In this document: piece after piece, positions 1 through 5,521 of the stretch
How positions within the stretch are numbered: the first letter of the stretch is position 1
How the letters are laid out: every line of letters begins with the position of its first letter
NCBI GenBank assembly: GCA_900542385.1
Contig: UQNP01000116.1
Coordinates: 1-5,682, forward strand
Reading direction: 5' to 3'
DNA length: 5,682 nucleotides
Origin: an uncultured Eubacterium sp.
Lineage (GTDB): Bacteria > Bacillota > Clostridia > Peptostreptococcales > Anaerovoracaceae
The notes under the pieces: generated by a model
The model's database searches: none
What the model was told of the DNA's origin: nothing
Seen by the model: only the letters and a program-made list of their open reading frames with translations
Translations under genes and position numbers: made by a program

Positions 1-18
1 AACATATCAGTAACGCTC

Positions 19-47
19 ATTATACCATAGCTTGACTGGACTTTCCA
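19..47 (-). promoter_or_regulatory. Candidate leftward promoter with extended -10
   Basis: Read on the minus strand there is a perfect TATAAT (24 to 19) preceded by TGG (27 to 25), giving the extended -10 pattern TGnTATAAT. A TGGAAA -35-like hexamer (47 to 42, 4 of 6 consensus) lies 17 bp upstream. It points out of the window to the left, so a minus-strand gene should begin just outside. The match is seen in the sequence; activity is inferred. Confidence 0.5.
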
Positions 48-65
48 CGGCTAATAGTGTAAAAT
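37..65 (+). promoter_or_regulatory. Candidate promoter for the dehydrogenase-antiporter unit
   Basis: A TGGACT -35-like hexamer (37-42) is 17 bp from TAAAAT (60-65, 5 of 6 to the -10 consensus), about 32 bp before the ATG at 98. An overlapping TTGACT (32-37) is closer to the -35 consensus but would be 22 bp from the same -10. The 7-mer GACTTTC occurs twice (39-45 and 66-72), flanking the -10, and could be part of a regulator site. The -35 overlaps that of the leftward promoter by one base. Confidence 0.45.
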
Positions 66-97
66 GACTTTCATAGTTTCAAACGTGGAGGGATCAG

Positions 98-1012
98 ATG
101 AATATAGTAATATTTGACGGATATACGATAAACCCAGGGGATTTAAGCTGGAAAAAAATAGAAGATCTATGCGACCGTCTCACTGTCTTCGATGCCACTC
201 CGGAGGACAAGGCCCTTCTCAGGCTCGGCAGCAGTGAAGTGCTCATGACGAGCAAATGCCGTATAACGAGAGAACTCATGGAAAAATGTCCTAATCTTAA
301 ATATATAGGATGTACAGCGACAGGCTACAACAACATCGATGTAAAGGCTGCAGCCGATCTTGGAATAGCTGTGACCAATATTCCTGCCTACTCTACTGAT
401 GCAGTTGCTCAGCATACCATCGCACTCATGCTTGAAATATCAAACAATGTAGGGCTCCACAATGAATCGGTGCATCAGGGTCAATGGTCCGCCAGCAAAT
501 ACTTCTGCTACTGGAAAAAGCCTGTAACTCTTCTCGCCGGCAGATCCATCGGTATAATCGGATACGGAGCCATAGGCAAAAGAGTTGCCGAAATAGCCTC
601 AGCTCTCGGTATGCAGGTAAATATCTTCAGTCAGGACCCTACGGGAGCTATGAAGTCCGATTTTGTATCTCTTCACTGCCCTTTGACTGAAGAAAACAGA
701 CATATGGTGAACACTGAATTTCTCGTAAACATGAAACCGGGAGCTGTTCTGATAAATACTGCCCGCGGCGAACTCGTCGACGAGCGTGCTCTCGCCGATG
801 CGATAAAGGCCGGCTTCATAGGCGGAGCTGCTCTTGATGTCCTGGCAAAAGAGCCGCCGGATCATGACTGTCCGCTTATCGGACTTGAAAACTGTATAAT
901 AACTCCTCACATAGCCTGGTCACCGAAGGAAATGCGTCAGGCCGTAATAGATATATTGGCAGAGAATCTCAAAAGCTGGCTTTCAGGAGGCATGCTCAAC
1001 AGAGTGGATTAA
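98..1012 (+). CDS. D-2-hydroxyacid dehydrogenase (hydroxypyruvate/glycerate dehydrogenase-like), shortened cofactor domain
   Basis: This is a soluble NAD(P)-dependent oxidoreductase of the D-isomer-specific 2-hydroxyacid dehydrogenase family, which interconverts 2-keto and D-2-hydroxyacids; the closest resemblance by eye is to glycerate dehydrogenase/hydroxypyruvate reductase. The 304 residues show an N-terminal substrate domain with ATGYNNID (74-81), the Rossmann motif GYGAIG (155-160), and the catalytic triad Arg223 (NTARGE), Glu252 (AKEPP) and His271 (ITPHIAW). Asp247 is in the conserved ALDV. Relatives are about 315-320 residues; here about 13-15 residues are missing between GMQVNIFSQD (171-180) and DFVSLHCPL (188-196), where a strand and helix usually lie. 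The usual cofactor-selecting Asp after the second strand appears to be Ser178, so the cofactor preference is unclear. The start is supported by GGAGG (87-91), 6 nt before ATG. It is followed at 65 bp by an antiporter gene on the same strand. The exact substrate is not determinable here. Confidence 0.93.
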   Translation: MNIVIFDGYTINPGDLSWKKIEDLCDRLTVFDATPEDKALLRLGSSEVLMTSKCRITRELMEKCPNLKYIGCTATGYNNIDVKAAADLGIAVTNIPAYSTDAVAQHTIALMLEISNNVGLHNESVHQGQWSASKYFCYWKKPVTLLAGRSIGIIGYGAIGKRVAEIASALGMQVNIFSQDPTGAMKSDFVSLHCPLTEENRHMVNTEFLVNMKPGAVLINTARGELVDERALADAIKAGFIGGAALDVLAKEPPDHDCPLIGLENCIITPHIAWSPKEMRQAVIDILAENLKSWLSGGMLNRVD

Positions 1013-1019
1013 GTCTTAA

Positions 1020-1045
1020 AAACAAAGCTGCATGCCGCTTTGTTT
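1020..1045 (+). terminator. Intergenic hairpin, possible weak terminator or attenuator
   Basis: AAACAAAGC (1020-1028) and GCTTTGTTT (1037-1045) form a perfect 9-bp stem with an 8-nt loop, just after the dehydrogenase stop. The stem is AT-rich and the following sequence (AATGTTTAAAG) has only a broken U-run. Partial termination or processing between the two genes is therefore more likely than a full stop. No separate promoter for the antiporter is obvious in the 65-bp gap. Confidence 0.5.
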
Positions 1046-1077
1046 AATGTTTAAAGAGAAGAAGAAGGAGAAGAAAA

Positions 1078-2358
1078 ATGAAACATCGTATCTGGGCACT
1101 GCTGCCTTTTTTCGTTTTCGTGGTCGTATTTGCCGGAGCAGGTATAATCAGCCGGGACTTCTACAGTATGCCGGCATATGTTGCATTCATCATAGCTCTT
1201 TTCGTCGCATTTCTTCAAAACAGGAAACTTCCTTTTGAAAAGAAGCTGGAAATAGCAGCTAAAGGTGCAGGGGACACAAACATCATAACCATGGTCCTGA
1301 TATTTCTCGTTGCCGGAGCTTTCTCAGGTATCGTAACTGCCGCCGGCGGTGTGGAAAGCACTGTAAACTTCGGTCTTTCGATCATACCTCCGCAGTTCAT
1401 GGTAGTCGGACTTTTCGTAATAGGCTGCTTTATATCCCTTTCTATGGGGACATCAATGGGAACGATAACAGCTCTTGCGCCGATAGCTCTTGGTGTTGCA
1501 GAACAGACTGACTTCCCTGTAGCCATATGTATAGGCGCTACCGTATGCGGCGCCATGTTCGGAGACAACCTTTCCATGATATCAGATACGACTATAGCAG
1601 CTGTCAGGACCCAGGGCTGTGAAATGAAGGACAAATTCAAACAGAATTTCTTCATCGTGCTGCCGGCAGCTATCATCACGATATTTCTCTTCTACCTGCG
1701 TACAAGAGAAATGACATATGAATCCGGATCCTACGATTACAATTTTGTCGAAGTAATACCGTATCTGGTAGTGCTGGTAGGTGCTCTCATAGGCTTCAAT
1801 GTATTTGCAGTTTTGTTCTCAGGAATAATCCTTTCCATGATAGTTGGTATAGCTAACGGCTCTTTCACATTCATGGAATCATTCGGCCTCATAGGCGAAG
1901 GAATGACCGGCTTGTTTGAGATATCTATAATATCAATAACCGTCGCATGTATAGTTTCTCTTATAAAAGAAAACGGCGGTATATCGCTCATAATCGATGG
2001 GATCAGAAAATCAGTCAAGGGGAAAAGAGGAGCAGAGTTCGGTATCGGTATACTTGTATTCCTCGTCGATCTCTGTACAGCTAACAACACTATCGCCATC
2101 GTGATGTCCGGTCCTGTTGCCAAGGAGATAGGCGATGAATTCGGAGTTGAATCAAAAAGAGTTGCTTCGATACTGGATATATTCGCATCTGTCGGACAGG
2201 GCCTTATACCATACGGCGCACAGCTTCTTACCGCTGCTGCTCTGACCGGAATAACTCCTATATCTATAATGCCTTATCTGTACTATCCGATCCTTATGCT
2301 CGTATGCGTACTGCTTTTCATAGCTTTCCGCCCTCAGAAGGATCCTGTAGTAAAATAA
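1078..2358 (+). CDS. NhaC-family Na+/H+ antiporter (membrane transporter)
   Basis: This integral membrane protein of 426 residues belongs to the NhaC-type Na+/H+ antiporter family, which exchanges cytoplasmic Na+ for H+; some relatives (MleN type) also carry malate and lactate. About ten to twelve hydrophobic segments are visible, beginning at 7-24, 32-46, 69-88 and 106-123. The first half carries the small-residue motif SMGTSMGTITALAPI (122-136) and GDNLSMISDTTIAA (162-175), the most recognisable family signature. The second half repeats the theme with TANNTIAIVMSGPVAKEI (334-351) and SVGQGLIPYGAQLL (371-384), as expected of inverted-repeat transporters. Acidic residues within membrane motifs (Asp163, Asp170, Asp331) are candidates for ion binding. 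GAAGGAG (1064-1070) sits 7 nt before ATG. It is probably co-transcribed with the upstream dehydrogenase. Its last 25 bp overlap a convergent gene. The family call is firm; the transported ion or acid is not. Confidence 0.9.
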   Translation: MKHRIWALLPFFVFVVVFAGAGIISRDFYSMPAYVAFIIALFVAFLQNRKLPFEKKLEIAAKGAGDTNIITMVLIFLVAGAFSGIVTAAGGVESTVNFGLSIIPPQFMVVGLFVIGCFISLSMGTSMGTITALAPIALGVAEQTDFPVAICIGATVCGAMFGDNLSMISDTTIAAVRTQGCEMKDKFKQNFFIVLPAAIITIFLFYLRTREMTYESGSYDYNFVEVIPYLVVLVGALIGFNVFAVLFSGIILSMIVGIANGSFTFMESFGLIGEGMTGLFEISIISITVACIVSLIKENGGISLIIDGIRKSVKGKRGAEFGIGILVFLVDLCTANNTIAIVMSGPVAKEIGDEFGVESKRVASILDIFASVGQGLIPYGAQLLTAAALTGITPISIMPYLYYPILMLVCVLLFIAFRPQKDPVVK

Positions 2359-2840
2359 AAACCGGCGGCGGTCATGACCGTTCCGAGTATACATCCGGCT
2401 GCAACGTCTTTTATGAAGTGTACTCCCCCAAGAACGCGGGCCGCCGCAAGTACTAACCCAAGGATACCAAGGGCTGTTCCCAAAGGGCGACAGAAGTGAA
2501 AAATGGATGCCGCTACAGCAAAAGCTGAAAACACATGTCTGCTCGGAAAGGATTTGCCTTTAGTATCTTTTTTTATTACAGGAGCTGTGTCAAAGACTTC
2601 ATAAGGTCTGGGAGCGCACAAAATGTATCTGAAAATACTTACAGCCGCAAAAGAAACTGCCGGCACTGCTACATACGCATATATCCCCTGTTTTCCGGAA
2701 GCAAACAGGTATATAAGAAAAATCGGATATAATGCGTATGACACTTTTGTAAGCACCTTATCCGAATATACTACGCCTTTCAAAAGGAACGGTGTCTCGC
2801 TGACTTCTTGTATCATTTTCTTATACGTTTCTTTTTTCAA
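2334..2840 (-). CDS. PAP2-family membrane phosphatase, probable TTG start
   Basis: This small membrane phosphatase of the PAP2 (type 2 phosphatidic acid phosphatase) superfamily probably removes phosphate from a lipid such as undecaprenyl diphosphate or phosphatidic acid at the outer membrane face. From the TTG start it has 168 residues and about five hydrophobic segments. The three family motifs are present in order: R71-x6-R78-P79 (Lys replaced by Arg), PSRH (99-102, the usual PSGH variant, His102 the expected nucleophile) and A134-R135-x5-H141-x3-D145 (first Ser replaced by Ala). The frame stays open up to an ATG at 2888, but that start has no ribosome site. GGAG (2852 to 2849) lies 8 nt before the TTG, and the TTG start places KKETYKKM at the N-terminus, as I recall for relatives. 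The 3' end overlaps the convergent antiporter gene by 25 bp. The substrate is unknown. Confidence 0.88.
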   Translation of the reverse strand: MKKETYKKMIQEVSETPFLLKGVVYSDKVLTKVSYALYPIFLIYLFASGKQGIYAYVAVPAVSFAAVSIFRYILCAPRPYEVFDTAPVIKKDTKGKSFPSRHVFSAFAVAASIFHFCRPLGTALGILGLVLAAARVLGGVHFIKDVAAGCILGTVMTAAGFYFTTGSF

Positions 2841-2852
2841 TTTGTTTTCTCC
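2838..2852 (-). promoter_or_regulatory. Ribosome site that decides the phosphatase start
   Basis: On the minus strand CTGGAGAAAACAAATTG puts GGAG 8 nt before an in-frame TTG. The upstream in-frame ATG (2888) is preceded only by AT-rich sequence (TTATTATATAATATTAT), with no purine-rich site. This favours the TTG and a 168-residue product over a 184-residue one. Confidence 0.6.
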
Positions 2853-2865
2853 AGTATCTTTATGT

Positions 2866-2893
2866 TTGAAATCCGACAAAAATGCCATATAAT
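2866..2893 (+). promoter_or_regulatory. Promoter for the DUF4430 lipoprotein gene
   Basis: TTGAAA (2866-2871, 5 of 6) is followed after 16 bp by a perfect TATAAT (2888-2893). Transcription would start near 2900, giving an untranslated leader of about 70 nt before the ATG at 2971. If the phosphatase starts at the TTG (2840), this promoter lies in the intergenic region; if it starts at 2888, the promoter would sit inside its coding sequence. Confidence 0.55.
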
Positions 2894-2900
2894 ATTATAT
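2887..2900. repeat. 14-bp perfect palindrome with -10 hexamers on both strands
   Basis: ATATAATATTATAT reads the same on both strands. It holds TATAAT on the plus strand (2888-2893) and TATAAT on the minus strand (2899 to 2894). The plus-strand copy has a good -35; the minus-strand copy does not (best candidate TATTAA at 2922 to 2917). The minus-strand -10 would start transcription near 2887, inside the ATG at 2888, which again favours the downstream TTG start for the phosphatase. Confidence 0.6.
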
Positions 2901-2970
2901 AATAAGATCTGCACATTTAATATATGTTTCGCAGTATATACCTGATATTACTTACAGAAAGGAAATCAAA

Positions 2971-3396
2971 ATGAAAAAGACAAATATTTTTATCGTAAGC
3001 CTTATTTTTATATCCATGATGATATTTACAGTATCATGCGGAAACAGCGGCGATTCCGGCAGCTCTTCCGGCAACAGCATATCCATTGTCATGAATATAG
3101 ATTTTCCTGACGAATCAGGCGTTGCCGACATAGAAGACGTTACCGTATCAACTGAAGACGGCAGCTCCGTTCTCGATATATTGAATAAATACGCCGATGA
3201 AAACAGCATCGAAATAGTAACCGATGATACAGGAGAAAATCCATATGTAACATCCATAAACGGCGTATCGGAAACAGATTCCGCAGGATGGACCTATGAG
3301 CTGAACGATGAAATGGTAATGGACGCCGCAGACCAGTGCATAGTAAGTGACGGCGATGAGATAGACTGGTCATTTGAATCATGGACAGAAGACTGA
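2971..3396 (+). CDS. Small acidic lipoprotein with DUF4430-like domain
   Basis: This 141-residue precursor has a lipoprotein signal: MKKTN, a hydrophobic stretch (6-21) and the lipobox TVSC with Cys23 as the predicted lipidated residue, so the mature protein should be anchored to the outer face of the cell membrane. A Gly/Ser-rich linker (24-36) leads into a domain of about 105 residues. SVLDILNKYA (66-75), YVTSINGV (92-99), the conserved GWTYELND (106-113) and SDGDEIDWSFESW (126-138) match the DUF4430 pattern, which resembles the C-terminal ligand-binding domain of transcobalamin. The mature part has about 30 Asp/Glu, one Lys (Lys73) and no Arg or His. One further Cys (Cys123) is present. 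AAAGGA (2958-2963) lies 7 nt before ATG. No cobalamin transport genes are adjacent, so ligand binding is inferred only from the fold. The function is unknown. Confidence 0.85.
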   Translation: MKKTNIFIVSLIFISMMIFTVSCGNSGDSGSSSGNSISIVMNIDFPDESGVADIEDVTVSTEDGSSVLDILNKYADENSIEIVTDDTGENPYVTSINGVSETDSAGWTYELNDEMVMDAADQCIVSDGDEIDWSFESWTED

Positions 3397-3415
3397 TACT
3401 TAATAAGCATCAGTC
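3391..3415. terminator. Hairpin over both stop codons, possible bidirectional terminator
   Basis: GACTGAT (3391-3397) and ATCAGTC (3409-3415) form a perfect 7-bp stem with an 11-nt loop. The stem contains the stop codon of the lipoprotein gene (3394-3396) and that of the convergent ATPase gene (3410-3412). The U-runs on both sides are poor, so termination strength is doubtful. Confidence 0.45.
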
Positions 3416-5317
3416 CTGTTTGCGGTAACGCTTTTTCCTCCATTTTAACAGCAGAGACGAATTGATTATCACTATCACGGACCCTGCATTATGGACAAGA
3501 GCTCCTACCACAGGATTCAAAATACCCGTTATAGCCAGTATTACGGCTGCAAAATTAAGCCCCATCGAAAAGCTGAGATTGAGTTTTATGGTCGTCATCA
3601 TTCTCTTCGCCAGCGACACAAGATGGGGCAGTTCTTTTATTTCATCTATTAAAACGATATCCGCCGCATCTACTGCAATATCACTGCCTATTCCGCCCAT
3701 GGCTATCCCTACGAAAGATTTTTTCAAAGCCGGCGCATCATTTATGCCGTCTCCTATCATGCAAACGTTTTCGCCTTTTTCCTGATACCCATCTATTATC
3801 TTCAATTTATCTTCAGGAAGACATTCTGAACATACTTCTTCTATACCGGCTCTGCCGGCTACGCTTCCTGCAGCCTTTTCGCCGTCTCCCGTAAGGAGCA
3901 CCGGCTGTATACCTGTATTTTTGAGCGATCTTATCATGGCGGCGCTGTCACCTCTTATGGTATCCGAAAGCACTATATATCCTGCCATATCACCGTCAAT
4001 GGATACATATACCACGGTTCCGCCTTCGTTCACATATCTTTCGATATCTTCAGATTTCAATATGCGGATCTCCATGTCCTTCATCATCTTGATGTTTCCG
4101 GCACAGACAGGCATACCGTCCACCAATGCGCTTACTCCTCTTCCCGGCACCATATTAAAATCCTTTACATGTAATTCATCGGCGAAATTGTAGCTGCCCT
4201 TTGCATAATCCGTCATCTCTCTTATGCAGCAATCGTATATAGCCTTCCCCAAAGGATGTTCAGAAAGGCTCTCTGCCGCTGCCGTCATATTATATACCTG
4301 CTCCCAGCTGTACTTTTTATTTACGCTCACTGCTGCTGTAACTGTCGGTGTCCCGTATGTAAGAGTACCTGTTTTATCAAAAGTTATTTTTGTCACTGAA
4401 GCAAGCCGCTCTAAAGCATCTCCTTCACGTACGAGAAATCCATGCTTTGCAGCATTTCCTATAGCCGCCATTATGGCCGTCGGCGTTGCCAGCACAAGGG
4501 CGCATGGACAGAAAACTACGAGTATCGTGACCGCCCTTATTATCTCTCCGTAGAAAAACCATGTTAAAGCCGCCGCAGCCAGCGCTATCACTACGATCCA
4601 TGTAGCCCATTTATCCGCCAGCCTGACTATCTTAGCTTTGTCTGCATCCGCTGACTTAACAAGCTGTATCATTCGCTGTATGGAGCTGTCCTCTCCGACC
4701 TTTACCGCTTTCATATCAAAGGCTCCGAACTGATTTACCGTACCGCTTGATACTTCATCACCTGCCGTTTTGTCGACAGGCATTGATTCCCCCGTCATCA
4801 CCGCCTGATTTATCGAAGTCTGCCCTGAAGTTATGATCCCATCAACAGGTATGCTTTCTCCGGGCAAAACTCTCAGCATATCCCCTACTTTTACATTTTC
4901 TGCATTCACAATGCGTTCTTTTCCGTTTTCCACGAGCCTGGCTGTACGCGGCGTAAGATCGACCAGTCTCTCTATCCCTGCCCTTGCTTTTGATACAGTC
5001 AGATCCTCAAGCAATGCGCCTATCTGCATTATTAACGCTACTTCTCCTGCCGCAAAATCCTCCCCGATCAACACAGATGCAATAAGAGCCATCGATACGA
5101 GGACATCAGCTTTTATGTCAAATGCAGTAACAAGCCCTATCAATGCTTCGAGTACAATAGGAACTCCGCAAAGTATTATGGCTATCCAGGCTGCATCAAA
5201 AGGCAGATCCGCCAGATCAAACAGACTTACGAGAAGCGCCGCTCCCGATATTATTAAAAACACCACATCTTTCTTTACGCCACCAAGCTCCATAAAATGC
5301 TCAAGCTTATCTATCAT
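3410..5317 (-). CDS. P1B-type heavy-metal-translocating P-type ATPase, no N-terminal metal-binding domain
   Basis: This ATP-driven pump in the cytoplasmic membrane moves a transition metal, most likely outward. In its 635 residues there are four hydrophobic segments before residue 105, an actuator domain with TGES (175-178), a membrane pair carrying the CPC metal site (Cys270-Pro-Cys272), the phosphorylation motif DKTGTLT (Asp314), the P1B-specific SEHPLG (His354-Pro355), PGRGV (391-395), TGD (476-478) and GDGINDAP (522-529). Two final membrane segments follow (about 581-619). No HMA or His-rich domain precedes the first membrane segment. The last segments read MGLNFA (Asn588) and ALVHNAGSVIV (His609, Asn610, Ser613): not the YN/MxxSS of Cu pumps nor the Lys/Asp of Zn/Cd pumps, and closer to my memory of CtpC-like Mn/Zn pumps. 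AAGGAGG (5336 to 5330) is an unusually long 12 nt before ATG. An upstream csoR-type gene suggests Cu or another thiophilic metal. Confidence 0.93.
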   Translation of the reverse strand: MIDKLEHFMELGGVKKDVVFLIISGAALLVSLFDLADLPFDAAWIAIILCGVPIVLEALIGLVTAFDIKADVLVSMALIASVLIGEDFAAGEVALIMQIGALLEDLTVSKARAGIERLVDLTPRTARLVENGKERIVNAENVKVGDMLRVLPGESIPVDGIITSGQTSINQAVMTGESMPVDKTAGDEVSSGTVNQFGAFDMKAVKVGEDSSIQRMIQLVKSADADKAKIVRLADKWATWIVVIALAAAALTWFFYGEIIRAVTILVVFCPCALVLATPTAIMAAIGNAAKHGFLVREGDALERLASVTKITFDKTGTLTYGTPTVTAAVSVNKKYSWEQVYNMTAAAESLSEHPLGKAIYDCCIREMTDYAKGSYNFADELHVKDFNMVPGRGVSALVDGMPVCAGNIKMMKDMEIRILKSEDIERYVNEGGTVVYVSIDGDMAGYIVLSDTIRGDSAAMIRSLKNTGIQPVLLTGDGEKAAGSVAGRAGIEEVCSECLPEDKLKIIDGYQEKGENVCMIGDGINDAPALKKSFVGIAMGGIGSDIAVDAADIVLIDEIKELPHLVSLAKRMMTTIKLNLSFSMGLNFAAVILAITGILNPVVGALVHNAGSVIVIINSSLLLKWRKKRYRKQD

Positions 5318-5360
5318 ATCAGCAACATACCTCCTTGCGTTATTTCTATGGTTTTTATTT

Positions 5361-5384
5361 TATACCTATAGGGGTATACCTATA
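5361..5384. promoter_or_regulatory. CsoR-like operator covering the ATPase transcription start
   Basis: A G-tract motif of the type known for CsoR operators (ATACC, TATA, GGGGTAT) lies at 5362-5377. TATACC (5361-5366) and GGTATA (5373-5378) form an inverted repeat with a 6-bp spacer, and GGTATACC (5373-5380) is itself palindromic. The block can also be read as TATACCTATA (5361-5370), GGGG, then TATACCTATA again (5375-5384). It sits just downstream of the ATPase promoter's -10, over the expected start near 5377. Bound repressor would block transcription initiation. Regulation by the neighbouring CsoR-family protein is inferred. Confidence 0.7.
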
Positions 5385-5412
5385 ATATAACTTTGGAAGT
5401 ATTCATTGTCAA
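5384..5412 (-). promoter_or_regulatory. Near-consensus promoter of the ATPase gene
   Basis: On the minus strand a perfect TTGACA (5412 to 5407) is followed after exactly 17 bp by TATATT (5389 to 5384, 5 of 6). It lies downstream of the csoR terminator, so the ATPase has its own promoter. Such a strong core promoter fits a gene held off by a repressor bound at the adjoining operator. Confidence 0.75.
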
Positions 5413-5430
5413 CAGCATTTTACTTCTATT

Positions 5431-5507
5431 TATGCAAAAAATAAAAACCGCTGTCCCGTAATACATCATATCAAACTGCAATATGATGACATTACTTTGT
5501 GCGGTTT
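5431..5507 (-). terminator. Rho-independent terminator after the csoR-family gene
   Basis: In the minus direction a long hairpin ends in GCGG and runs into TTTTTATTTTTT. The outer stem pairs 5445-5451 with 5501-5507 (AAACCGC/GCGGTTT, 7 bp). Inside it GTAAT/ATTAC (5458-5462 with 5491-5495) and an 8-bp stem CATCATAT/ATATGATG (5464-5471 with 5481-5488) close a 9-nt loop. It begins 15 nt past the csoR stop and separates that transcript from the ATPase gene. Confidence 0.75.
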
Positions 5508-5521
5508 ACTCATATTTTTTA

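Noticed and set aside
774..785. 12-bp palindrome CTCGTCGACGAG
   Set aside because: It is inside the conserved ELVDER coding stretch of the dehydrogenase and is explained by codon choice.
1215..1679. Minus-strand open frame of 154 codons opposite the antiporter
   Set aside because: It is antisense to a strongly supported transporter, its Met/Pro/Thr/Ile-rich content is what the complement of a membrane protein gives, and it has no recognisable domain or ribosome site.
2369..2380. 12-bp palindrome CGGTCATGACCG just past the antiporter stop
   Set aside because: It lies inside the PAP2 phosphatase coding region and has no U-run after it on the plus strand; a GC-rich coding coincidence is the simpler explanation.
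5314..5328. Four-codon mini-ORF (ATG TTG CTG ATA TGA, minus strand) whose TGA overlaps the ATPase ATG
   Set aside because: It would look like translational coupling, but its ATG is only 1 nt from the AAGGAGG site, too close for normal initiation, and so short a frame is likely to arise by chance.
4833..5390. Plus-strand open frame of 185 codons opposite the ATPase N-terminus and promoter
   Set aside because: Its Ser/Thr/Ile-rich composition mirrors the ATPase codons on the other strand, and it runs through the ATPase ribosome site, promoter and operator.
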